A stretch of 14,021 nucleotides of DNA from Rickettsiales bacterium (lineage in GTDB: Bacteria; Pseudomonadota; Alphaproteobacteria; Rickettsiales; UBA3002), in contig JAIXZB010000198.1 in NCBI GenBank assembly GCA_027489915.1, forward strand, positions 1-14,021, read 5' to 3'. The notes beneath the pieces were generated by a model, which was not told where the DNA came from, searched no databases, and was given only the letters and a program-made list of their open reading frames with translations. The translations under genes and the position numbers were made by a program. Position 1 is the stretch's first letter; each line of letters starts with the position of its first letter. Below, piece by piece: positions 1-7,599 of this stretch.

Positions 1-1466
1 ATTTCTGCTGCATCGCCTGCGCTGGCATCGAGATTTACGACGGTGCGCACAGGTACATTGGGGTGATTAAGGTCAGAGAAAAAAATATTGGCTTGCTTTA
101 ATTTACTCGATGCAAGCAGCGCGCCTCCTCCTACGTCGGCTTTCATGGTGTTGCCAGTGAAGTGCACGATGCCATCTACCCCCTTCACGGGGGCGAGGCC
201 TGGGAGGTATTCCACGGTTAAATCGCGCGCCTGAACAGTGGCTTTGAGAAATGAGTCGGGCAGAATTTCTGCTTTCAAATCGGGCGGTGTAAGGCTTACT
301 GCTGCCACGGCTTCGGGCGAGTAACCTTGCGTTATACTGCCTGTTACCCACTCACGCGCATTGGGTGCGAGGATACTTGGCCAGTATTTGTATAAATTAC
401 TAAGTTTAAGGTTATTTTGTTTTACGACACCGTCGATGTACCAACCATCGGCTTTTTTATGAGCTTTGCCTGAAGCAAGCAAATGCACTTCATCATTTTT
501 AAAATCAACGGTTGTTACATTCACGCTTTGTAAATTATCGCTTATGGTCGCGTTGATGGCAGCGGATTCGAAATTCAAGGTTTCTGGGAACCACTCTGTA
601 TTCGAGAAACGCAGGCGTTTTCCCATCATAACACATTCGGCTTCACTCAATACACCTTCAATCATCCGCGCGCTCAAGGTGCCAGTTACAGCGCCTCTTA
701 GTCCAATGAAAGGACCACAATCTCCTACTGCGCCGCAAATGAGGCCGATAGGAACATTCATGAGTTTGGATGCTACGCTTACATCCTGCGCGCTTCGGTT
801 GTAACGGACGAGCGCATTTACAGAACCCACTTGATCGCGGTAAGAAAAATTCAGTCGGAATGCCCCCTGAAATCCCTGCGATTCTCGGTTGAAGGCTAAA
901 TCAGAATCGTATGTGCGCAACAGTACTTTTCCTTGTTCATCACGGATTGTGATTTTTGCATCTTCTAAAAGCAGGTGATTGAAGGGCAACGTCACACCTG
1001 AACTCGTTGCTTCAGATTCGCTTGATGCGTATAAGCTAGATATCGGAATGCTGTTTTCTTCAGATGAAAATCCCAGCATTAATTTTCTATCTGGTGTGCT
1101 TGTGAGCACCAAATCGGTGCGGGGAATCATTACCCAATCAAGTTTGGTATTTCCAAGCAACAGCATGGCTGGAGAAAACTTCACCTGAACAGAGGGAAAC
1201 TCTGCAAATACTTTTCCTTGTTTTGACTCAAGCGCTATATCGCTTAGGAAAATACGGCCAAAGTTGTTCCAGCGCCGCCAATCGATGCGGGCTTCTTTAA
1301 TGGAAATTTGAATGTTCGGATTGTCTGCATTCAGCGACGCCTCAACACGCGGAATAAGAAACCCTACATCGCGGGGGATGTAGGATATCCAAGCCATACA
1401 TCCTGCAACTACTAATAGCGCAAGCGCCAGTAGGAAGAAAAAAAGTCGCGGAACATGCTTGACCAT
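1..1466 (-). CDS. DUF3971/YhdP-like AsmA-superfamily protein (C-terminus beyond window)
   Basis: The leftward frame stays open from an ATG at 1466-1464 to the window edge, giving 488 complete codons; the C-terminus is missing. Residues 8-31 form one strongly hydrophobic segment after a short basic N-terminus, which suggests an inner-membrane anchor with the rest in the periplasm. The body is rich in short alternating beta-like stretches. Two stretches resemble DUF3971: KYWP at 360-363, followed by LAPNAREWV, and a GVDGIVHFTGN element near 428-440. Known relatives (YhdP, TamB, AsmA) are long proteins implicated in phospholipid transport or outer-membrane homeostasis, usually over 1000 residues, so much of this one probably lies outside. 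Start choice: the hydrophobic segment follows at once and the divergent glnE begins 27 bases away. No good ribosome-binding site is visible. The VAGC at the end of the hydrophobic segment resembles a lipobox, but a plain anchor is likelier. The family assignment is from motif memory; exact function is unknown. Confidence 0.85.
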   Translation of the reverse strand, partial: MVKHVPRLFFFLLALALLVVAGCMAWISYIPRDVGFLIPRVEASLNADNPNIQISIKEARIDWRRWNNFGRIFLSDIALESKQGKVFAEFPSVQVKFSPAMLLLGNTKLDWVMIPRTDLVLTSTPDRKLMLGFSSEENSIPISSLYASSESEATSSGVTLPFNHLLLEDAKITIRDEQGKVLLRTYDSDLAFNRESQGFQGAFRLNFSYRDQVGSVNALVRYNRSAQDVSVASKLMNVPIGLICGAVGDCGPFIGLRGAVTGTLSARMIEGVLSEAECVMMGKRLRFSNTEWFPETLNFESAAINATISDNLQSVNVTTVDFKNDEVHLLASGKAHKKADGWYIDGVVKQNNLKLSNLYKYWPSILAPNAREWVTGSITQGYSPEAVAAVSLTPPDLKAEILPDSFLKATVQARDLTVEYLPGLAPVKGVDGIVHFTGNTMKADVGGGALLASSKLKQANIFFSDLNHPNVPVRTVVNLDASAGDAAE

Positions 1467-1493
1467 AGGATAAGGCTTTGAAACAGTGAAATA

Positions 1494-4391
1494 ATGCAAT
1501 TAGGGACTCTAGATACCATTAGCGCGCTTCCAAGTGCAAGCAATCCCGATGATTCGGCAAGGGTTTGGGCGACACTTCGTGAAAGTGATTCTAATCCATC
1601 ACATGATATTTGCGCCGTGTTAGATCACCCTAAAGCGCGCATACTTGTGGATGCAGTTGCTGGAAACTCGCCTTATCTTGGGCGTATGCTGATGCGGCAT
1701 CCTAGTGTGCTTGAACAATTTGCTACCGTTGGGTCGGATCATGCATTTGATGCTATCATGGCACCGCTACGCTTGCTTCCGTCCAGTTTGGCTGAGTGTA
1801 TGCAAACGCTGCGCATTGCCAAAGAGCAAGTGGCTCTGCTTATTGGCTTGGCGGATATTACGAGTTTGTGGGATGTGCCGAATGTAACACGGCATTTATC
1901 GCTATTTGCGCAAGACTGTGTTGAAGCGGCATGCGTCTGGCTGCTACGGCAAGCTCAAGCAAAGGGCGAGTTTGCACCACATGATGTAGAAAATCCGTGC
2001 CTTGGTAGTGGCATTATTATTTTTGGAATGGGTAAGCTAGGAGCGTTTGAGCTGAATTATTCGAGCGACATTGATTTGATTATGTTGTTTGAAAAAGATG
2101 CAGTTCCCTACACTGGAACGCGTAGTATTCAGCATTTTATGAGTAAATTTGCACAAGATTTGGTGCATTTAATGCAGGAGCGCACGCAGGATGGCTATGT
2201 TTTTCGTACCGATTTGAGGCTGCGGCCTGACCCGATGTCGACTCCGCCTGCGGTGAATACGATGGCGGCACTGCATTATTATGAAACGGTAGGGCAAAAC
2301 TGGGAACGTGCGGCGATGATTAAAGCCCGTCCTATTGCAGGTGATATCGAAGCGGGTGAGAGATTTTTAAAGGAACTAAACCCATATATATGGCGAAAAT
2401 ACCTCGATTTTGCAGCGATTGCGGATATTCATTCTATTAAACGTCAGATGAATATGACCAGCGGTAAGGATATTACTATTTCCGGCCACAACATCAAAAC
2501 AGGCGCTGGTGGCATTCGCGAAATTGAGTTTTTTGTGCAGACACAGCAACTTGTTTGGGGCGGAAGACTGCCCCATTTGCGCGTGCGTGGCACACTTTTA
2601 GGCCTCGATTTTCTCTGCGATGCGGGCTTGATTGGAGCCAGCGCGCGCGATGCACTTACCATATCGTATTTATGGTTTCGTAAGGTGGAGCATGCGCTGC
2701 AAATGCGCAATGACGAGCAAACACACAGCCTGCCATCCGATGATGCAGGCCATGAGTGGCTGCGGGTTTTTCTTGGCTACCCTTCTCGCGAGGCGTTTGC
2801 TGCGGAATGCCTGATGCATCTGCAGCTGGTGCATCGCTATTATATTGACTCGATGGAAGGTGGTGCACCGCTTTCTGCTGGGGGGAATCTTGTGTTCACA
2901 GGCGTGGAAGCCGACCCTGAAACACTTAAAACGCTTGAGTCAATGGGGTATAAAGAAGGAAAAAAAGTTTCGGATATCATTCAGAATTGGCATAGGGGAA
3001 GCCGTAAATCTACGCGCTCCAAGCGCTCGCGTCAGGTGCTTACGGAACTTGTGCCACAGATATTGCGCAAGCTATCAGAAACAGCGAATCCTGATGCAGC
3101 CTTTTTTCATTTTGATGATTTTTTGGCAAAACTTCCCTCGGGCGCACAAATTTTTTCGCTGTTTGCGGTGCGCCCTGAATTACTTACATTAGTAGCAGAT
3201 ATTTTAGGCTCTGCCCCTGCTCTTGCAGACACAATGAGCCGTGAGCCGACCTTGCTTGATGCGGTACTTGAGCCTGATTTTTATAGTCCACTCCCCAGTA
3301 AGGAAGATATGCGCGCGCAACTGCAAGAACGGGTAAAGCATGCGCATGATTACGAACATCGGATGACAGTGATGCGTATTTTTAATAATGACAAGCGCTT
3401 TCAGGCTGGCGTGCAGATGCTGAAGCAGCAAATTACACCGCGCGCAGCCGGTGTTTTCTTATCGGATTTGGCTGAAGCAGTACTTGAAGTGACGCTGATT
3501 AGTATTCATGCGGATTTAACCAAGCAATATCCGCCCCTGAAGGATGCAACGTTTGCGATTGTGGGATTTGGAAAGTTGGGTGCGAGGGAAATGAGCTTTG
3601 GCTCGGATCTCGATATGGTGTTTTTATATGATGATAAGGGCGATGATTTAGAGCTACGCTCTCAGGTGCATCGCCTCGCGCAGCGGCTGGTGAGTGCGTT
3701 GACTTTAATGACGCGGGAAGGACGGCTGTATGAAGTAGATACACGCCTACGGCCTGGTGGAGCGGATGGTCCGCTTGCAACAAGCATAAGCGGATTTGAT
3801 AAATACTTCACGGATTCGGCCTGGACATTTGAACTGCAGGCGCTCACAAAAGCGCGGGTAGTGGCCTCTAATAACGATGCATTTGCGAAAAGACTTGAAA
3901 GGGTTATCGCTAAGCATATCTGCACCATGCGTGATGCTGCTGTACTTCTCAAAGATATTGGCGATATGCGTCTGAGGATTGCCAGTGAGCATGGAACGCG
4001 CAATCCTTGGGCCGTGAAATATGTGCGAGGCGGCATTGTGGATTGCGAGTTTATTGCGCAAATGCTTGTGCTTACGCATGCGCATGCACACCCTACACTC
4101 TGGCATCAAGATTCGGCGCAAATATTTAGGAATGCGTTTACGCTTGGGCTCACCGAAGAAGCTTACGTTACCCCCTTGATAGAGGCGCGGGATTTCCTAT
4201 CTGACTTGCTGAGTGTTTCACGCCTGATGAGTGATGATGTGCTAACCGATGATACGATGAGTGCAGGCCTTAAGCGCACACTCGTATCGCTAATGGGGGA
4301 AGATTCGTTTGAATCCCTTAAGGACAGGCTAATTTCTCATCTGGATTCGGTGAAACGAATTTATTCACTACTCATACCATCTATCACTTAG
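1494..4391 (+). CDS. glnE: Bifunctional glutamine synthetase adenylyltransferase/adenylyl-removing enzyme
   Basis: GlnE attaches AMP to a tyrosine of glutamine synthetase (inactivating it) and removes it again, under control of PII proteins and glutamine. The 965-residue length matches the family (E. coli about 946). Two nucleotidyltransferase modules are visible. The N-terminal one has GMGKLG at 178-183, Asp192 and Asp194 in SSDIDL, and Asp240 in a TDLRLRP motif. In E. coli this half does adenylyl removal. The C-terminal one has GFGKLG at 691-696, Asp705 and Asp707 in GSDLDM, and Asp749 in a VDTRLRP motif; this half does adenylylation. All six metal-binding aspartates are present, so both activities should be intact. 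The gene diverges from the DUF3971-type gene and its promoter must lie largely inside that gene; no strong ribosome-binding site precedes the ATG. bcp follows directly and is probably co-transcribed. Confidence 0.97.
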   Translation: MQLGTLDTISALPSASNPDDSARVWATLRESDSNPSHDICAVLDHPKARILVDAVAGNSPYLGRMLMRHPSVLEQFATVGSDHAFDAIMAPLRLLPSSLAECMQTLRIAKEQVALLIGLADITSLWDVPNVTRHLSLFAQDCVEAACVWLLRQAQAKGEFAPHDVENPCLGSGIIIFGMGKLGAFELNYSSDIDLIMLFEKDAVPYTGTRSIQHFMSKFAQDLVHLMQERTQDGYVFRTDLRLRPDPMSTPPAVNTMAALHYYETVGQNWERAAMIKARPIAGDIEAGERFLKELNPYIWRKYLDFAAIADIHSIKRQMNMTSGKDITISGHNIKTGAGGIREIEFFVQTQQLVWGGRLPHLRVRGTLLGLDFLCDAGLIGASARDALTISYLWFRKVEHALQMRNDEQTHSLPSDDAGHEWLRVFLGYPSREAFAAECLMHLQLVHRYYIDSMEGGAPLSAGGNLVFTGVEADPETLKTLESMGYKEGKKVSDIIQNWHRGSRKSTRSKRSRQVLTELVPQILRKLSETANPDAAFFHFDDFLAKLPSGAQIFSLFAVRPELLTLVADILGSAPALADTMSREPTLLDAVLEPDFYSPLPSKEDMRAQLQERVKHAHDYEHRMTVMRIFNNDKRFQAGVQMLKQQITPRAAGVFLSDLAEAVLEVTLISIHADLTKQYPPLKDATFAIVGFGKLGAREMSFGSDLDMVFLYDDKGDDLELRSQVHRLAQRLVSALTLMTREGRLYEVDTRLRPGGADGPLATSISGFDKYFTDSAWTFELQALTKARVVASNNDAFAKRLERVIAKHICTMRDAAVLLKDIGDMRLRIASEHGTRNPWAVKYVRGGIVDCEFIAQMLVLTHAHAHPTLWHQDSAQIFRNAFTLGLTEEAYVTPLIEARDFLSDLLSVSRLMSDDVLTDDTMSAGLKRTLVSLMGEDSFESLKDRLISHLDSVKRIYSLLIPSIT

Positions 4392-4401
4392 GAGATTTTT
4401 T

Positions 4402-4896
4402 ATGAATAATGCCGCAGAAAAACAGGTTTTTACACTCAACGTGGGCGATAGCGCACCAGATTTCAGCCTTCCTGGTGATGGGGATTCAGTACTCGCACTT
4501 ACTGATTACAAGGGCAAAAAGAATGTAGTGATATATTTCTACCCCAAGGATGACACCCCCGGCTGCACGATTGAAGCTAAAGATTTCCGCGATGCAATGG
4601 CGGATTTCGAAAAAGCAAATACCGTTATCATTGGTATTTCAAAAGATGCCGTGAGCAAGCATAACAGCTTCAAGGAAAAATATTGTTTGCCGTTTGCATT
4701 GGCGTCTGACGCGGAATCGGACGTGTGCGAGCGTTATGGCCAATGGGTTGAAAAAAGCATGTATGGCAAAAAATACATGGGCATTAACCGCGCCACTTTT
4801 TTGATTGGTAAAGATGGGGTGATTGCCAAAATTTGGCCAAAAGTGAAGATTGAAGGCCATGTGCAGGAAGTGTTAGCCGCAGCCAAGGCGCTTTAG
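4402..4896 (+). CDS. bcp: Thioredoxin-dependent peroxiredoxin, Bcp/PrxQ family
   Basis: This is a cytoplasmic thiol peroxidase that reduces hydrogen peroxide and organic hydroperoxides. The 164-residue protein has the AhpC/TSA fold signature FYPKDDTPGCT with peroxidatic Cys55, preceded by Pro48 and Thr52; the family's conserved Arg is likely Arg127-129 region (NRATF). Many Bcp proteins, including E. coli, carry a resolving cysteine five residues after the peroxidatic one; here that position is Lys60. The other cysteines are Cys95 (KYCLPF) and Cys109 (SDVCERYG). The spacing to Cys95 is 40 residues, close to the long-range resolving cysteine I recall for some PrxQ proteins (about 36), so Cys95 is a candidate; a 1-Cys mechanism is the alternative. 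The AGGAG ribosome-binding site at 4390-4394 overlaps the glnE stop, implying co-transcription and probably translational coupling. A strong terminator lies 20 bases downstream. Confidence 0.95.
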   Translation: MNNAAEKQVFTLNVGDSAPDFSLPGDGDSVLALTDYKGKKNVVIYFYPKDDTPGCTIEAKDFRDAMADFEKANTVIIGISKDAVSKHNSFKEKYCLPFALASDAESDVCERYGQWVEKSMYGKKYMGINRATFLIGKDGVIAKIWPKVKIEGHVQEVLAAAKAL

Positions 4897-4917
4897 AATA
4901 ATAAATAATGTAAGTAG

Positions 4918-4955
4918 AAAAGCCCTTTTGAAGAGATTCAGAAGGGCTTTTTGCT
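4918..4955 (+). terminator. Rho-independent terminator after bcp
   Basis: The arms 4918-4932 and 4937-4951 can pair over 15 positions with one G-U wobble, closed by a GAGA (GNRA-type) tetraloop at 4933-4936. The core is AAGCCCTT/AAGGGCTT and five T residues run through 4948-4952. It sits just after the bcp stop and should end the glnE-bcp transcript. The A-run on the left side gives a U-run on the opposite strand as well, but no gene needs it there. Confidence 0.9.
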
Positions 4956-5030
4956 ATCTTCACAGAACCTTCACACACGTTGTGCTCAATTTACTGTAAC
5001 TTCAGGTTAAGCAATGAATGGAGTTTAGTT

Positions 5031-5738
5031 ATGGCTAAAGACAAAGGCAAAGGCACTGGCGGAGAAAAACCTCCTGTTGAAGTAACACCAGCTGCACCAG
5101 AGCAAGCCCCAACACCTCAAGCACCTGCTGCCGAAGCACCAAAAGCTTCTGAGCAGCCATCTCCAGCAGCTAATAGCAATGTTAAAGCTGAGCCAGTCAA
5201 ACTTACAGAAGCACAGCGCGAACAAGCGCGGGCGGTTATTACCGCTCAAGAAAAAATTGACGTAGCTTTGAAGCCTGCTCGTGAGGCTTACTCTGAATAC
5301 ACCAAACTTCCAAAAGATGCTGCACCTGATGTAGTTACTGCTGCACAGGCAAAAGCAAGTAAAGCATTAAAAGACGGTCTAGGGACTGTTGCTGAAGAAC
5401 GCAAAATTGTAAAAACTGCTGCGCCTGAAGTGAAAGCTGCGTTAAAAGGTTTCAAAAATGGAGCTTTCGGTGAATACCGCCTTGCGCGCACTGAAAAAAA
5501 TATGGTTGGCGCTGGATATGAAGCAGCTAAAAATAGCTTCAAAGGTGAATGGAAAAATAATAAGCCTATCGCTTTTGTAAAAGGTGCTGGTGTGTTGTTC
5601 GGTGGTTATCTTTTGGTTGATGCATTCCGTAGTAAAACCGCAAATGATAACGATAGGAGCTGGGTATCGCGCGTAAGCGAAGGTGTTGCGGGTGCCGCCC
5701 TGGTAGCAGGTTCGGCTGTTGCTGGCAAAGTTCGCTAA
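5031..5738 (+). CDS. Unrecognised Pro/Ala-rich protein with hydrophobic C-terminus
   Basis: I do not recognise a family. The frame is open from an ATG at 4980, but the likely start is the ATG at 5031: it has a GGAG ribosome-binding site at 5020-5023 with a seven-base spacer. The protein is then 235 residues. Residues 1-50 begin with a Lys/Gly-rich tip and continue as Pro/Ala/Glu-rich, probably disordered sequence. Residues about 53-175 are Ala/Lys/Glu-rich and look mostly helical. Residues about 181-199 (FVKGAGVLFGGYLLVDAF) and 217-235 are Gly/Ala-rich and hydrophobic, separated by a polar stretch containing NDNDRSW. This could be a C-terminal membrane hairpin or a surface-associated region. 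There is no signal peptide and no cysteine. The gene stands alone between two strong terminators, so it is its own transcription unit. A-ending codons look commoner than in its neighbours. It could be a lineage-specific envelope or nucleoid-associated protein; that is speculation. Confidence 0.8.
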   Translation: MAKDKGKGTGGEKPPVEVTPAAPEQAPTPQAPAAEAPKASEQPSPAANSNVKAEPVKLTEAQREQARAVITAQEKIDVALKPAREAYSEYTKLPKDAAPDVVTAAQAKASKALKDGLGTVAEERKIVKTAAPEVKAALKGFKNGAFGEYRLARTEKNMVGAGYEAAKNSFKGEWKNNKPIAFVKGAGVLFGGYLLVDAFRSKTANDNDRSWVSRVSEGVAGAALVAGSAVAGKVR

Positions 5739-5756
5739 ACACTATTGGTATAATGC

Positions 5757-5788
5757 AAAAAAGGGTGGGGAATTCTCCACCCTTTTTT
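5757..5788. terminator. Bidirectional terminator between convergent genes
   Basis: A6-GGGTGG at 5757-5768 pairs with CCACCC-T6 at 5777-5788. Two more pairs (one a G-U wobble) close on an AATT loop at 5771-5774. U-runs of six follow the stem on both strands. It lies 18 bases after the stop of the Pro/Ala-rich gene and 5 bases beyond the stop of the leftward RepA-like gene, so it can serve both. Confidence 0.92.
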
Positions 5789-5793
5789 GTATC

Positions 5794-7509
5794 CTAGGCT
5801 TTGCCTTCCATCATCGCTTTCTGACGGGCAGCAGCTTCGTTGAATTCGTCTACTTCAGCTTTGATGGCGGCTAGTTCTTCGGGGCTTACGCTGGTGCGGC
5901 GCCAGCCTTTTTCGCCAGGCATCTGCACGAGTTGCAGCAACTGAGGGTCGCGCACGAAAACCATTTCATCGGTTATCATCCCTAAGTTTGGGGGAATATT
6001 GCATTTGGCGAGGCCAACGGTGGTGTATGGGCCTTCGCGGTACATACCGATCACAACACGGGGACGATCGATGAAGACCTGCGAGCCTCGTAATTCATCG
6101 AGCACTTCGCGGATGGATTTGGGGTATGCGCCTTTTTGTAAGTGGTGGACGACGACTACTGTTGTGCTTTTTTCGAGCGCGAAAGTTTCTATCGCTTCGA
6201 AGAAGGTGCTTACGACATCGGAATCATCTTCATTGCCAGTCAAGTATTTACGTGCTGGGTCAACGACCATGACGGGCACATCAGGCATTTTGTAGAGGCG
6301 CTCTATGAATTGAGGGAACTCCACATCTTCGCCGCCGAAATCGGTGCGGTGGAACATGAGGCGCTTGGCGCGGCCTTCGGGATCGAACAATTTACCGCGC
6401 GCGTTGATGATGGCGGGCCCATCTTCACCCGAAAAATAAATGGGAATGCCGTGGCAATGTTCTTTGTTCAGCGGCAGGCCAAGCCATGTAGGCTGTTCAT
6501 CTTCGCGGTAATCGATGGCCATGCGCACGCATAATTCGTGCGCGATAGAGGATTTACCCGTCCCCCCCGATGCGGCAAGCACCACGATAGCCCCTTTGGG
6601 GATAAAGCCTTTGACCACGAAATCAAACTCAACATCCAAATCTTCGCGCATAGGGCCAGTGCGATCGAAGAGGAATAAATCGGAGGCGCATAGGCGATAA
6701 AACTCAAGGTTCTGCTCGATGAGTTTAGGATCTTGGCCAAATTTATCGTAGAGTTTTTGCTGGCGATGATATGCGTTCCAACACTGCGCGGCATCGAGTA
6801 CGGGCTGGAGTTGGCGGCGACAGGCTTCAACACTTTGTTCAATCGTCAGTTCATTATTCAAACCTACCAACGTTGCAAAATCGGGGTGGATGTATGAGCC
6901 GTTTTTGGTGAGGTAAGAAAGGCCTGAAAGCATGTAGTAAGGAAAGTATTCTTCGCATTCGAGGTTGATTAAATCGCCGATGGCGCGGTTACCAGATACG
7001 GCTCCATCCTCGGTGGGCGTTAGCACCTCTTCTACACACGCAACGACTTTAATGCCTGCTTGTTTATTTTCCTCTCCACGCTCGAAAAATCCAAAAGGAA
7101 CTGTTTGGTCGCGCACACGGCGGATGGTATCTTTGGTAACGAAATCCACGCCTTTAACGAGCGTGGTACACCATGTGATGCCTGATCCTAAAGGCTTGTA
7201 AGTGCCATCTTCCATAGGTTCGTGGATGATGGGGTTTAATAGTAATGTAGTGTTAGGGCGCGCACCAGCGCGGTAAAATTCGAGTATGAAATCAGTAGTA
7301 GCATCAAGCTCAGTTGCTGTGAACCAGAGGCGGATGCCAGGGGTTTCGGGAACCCACGGATCTTGTTCGTCGATTGAGTAAACAGACATTGCGCCGCGAA
7401 GGCCAAGACGGGCGTGGGCTGCGAAAATCCATTCCAACTCACGCACGAGTTGCGCCTTTAGCACTTCACGCGGAATGGGTTTTACGATGTCTTTTTTAGC
7501 GTCGCTCAA
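5794..7509 (-). CDS. RepA-like RecA-fold ATPase (AAA_25 type) with unassigned N-terminal region
   Basis: The 571-residue protein has a clear RecA-like NTPase core in its C-terminal half. Walker A is SGGTGKSS at 314-321 (Lys319). A FSGEDG element follows with Glu362 and Asp363, as in RepA helicases. Walker B is VMVVDPAR with Asp417. VVVVHHLQKG carries His455 and His456, and a later GSQVFIDRPRVV stretch resembles the part of RepA that follows. These fit the RepA/AAA_25 family known from plasmid and phage replication helicases. Residues 1-290 match nothing I can name. The C-terminal 30 residues are a charged helix. The start is a TTG preceded by AAGGGGA with a five-base gap (both on the minus strand); the next in-frame ATG is 40 codons on. 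The Walker A coding run contains seven consecutive G. No primase, origin, integrase or phage gene is nearby, so its role in replication or defence is not shown. ATPase call sure, biological role open. Confidence 0.88.
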   Translation of the reverse strand: MSDAKKDIVKPIPREVLKAQLVRELEWIFAAHARLGLRGAMSVYSIDEQDPWVPETPGIRLWFTATELDATTDFILEFYRAGARPNTTLLLNPIIHEPMEDGTYKPLGSGITWCTTLVKGVDFVTKDTIRRVRDQTVPFGFFERGEENKQAGIKVVACVEEVLTPTEDGAVSGNRAIGDLINLECEEYFPYYMLSGLSYLTKNGSYIHPDFATLVGLNNELTIEQSVEACRRQLQPVLDAAQCWNAYHRQQKLYDKFGQDPKLIEQNLEFYRLCASDLFLFDRTGPMREDLDVEFDFVVKGFIPKGAIVVLAASGGTGKSSIAHELCVRMAIDYREDEQPTWLGLPLNKEHCHGIPIYFSGEDGPAIINARGKLFDPEGRAKRLMFHRTDFGGEDVEFPQFIERLYKMPDVPVMVVDPARKYLTGNEDDSDVVSTFFEAIETFALEKSTTVVVVHHLQKGAYPKSIREVLDELRGSQVFIDRPRVVIGMYREGPYTTVGLAKCNIPPNLGMITDEMVFVRDPQLLQLVQMPGEKGWRRTSVSPEELAAIKAEVDEFNEAAARQKAMMEGKA

Positions 7510-7599
7510 TGCTGTCCCCTTATTACAAATTTAATCTAATGCAGATGGGGTATTAAATACAGGCTTCATGTATTGAAGGGGGCAGTTGAAAGAGTGGAA

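Noticed and set aside
466..804. 112-codon rightward frame opposite the left-end gene
   Set aside because: It is antisense to the continuous DUF3971-type coding frame, has no domain and no ribosome-binding site.
1397..1408. VAGC as a lipoprotein signal in the left-end gene
   Set aside because: The hydrophobic stretch continues past the Cys and the family uses an N-terminal transmembrane anchor; a lipobox match alone is weak.
3662..4121. Two overlapping leftward frames of 124 codons inside glnE
   Set aside because: They are shadows of a gene with intact catalytic motifs across the same bases, and their products are low-complexity and unrecognisable.
4980..5030. Upstream ATG extending the Pro/Ala-rich protein by 17 residues
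   Set aside because: It lacks a ribosome-binding site, the added residues differ in composition, and the ATG at 5031 has GGAG at the right distance.
6562..6568. Run of seven C (G on the coding strand) in the Walker A region as a programmed frameshift site
   Set aside because: The frame is intact on both sides and Walker A reads correctly; no alternative frame or downstream stimulator is apparent.
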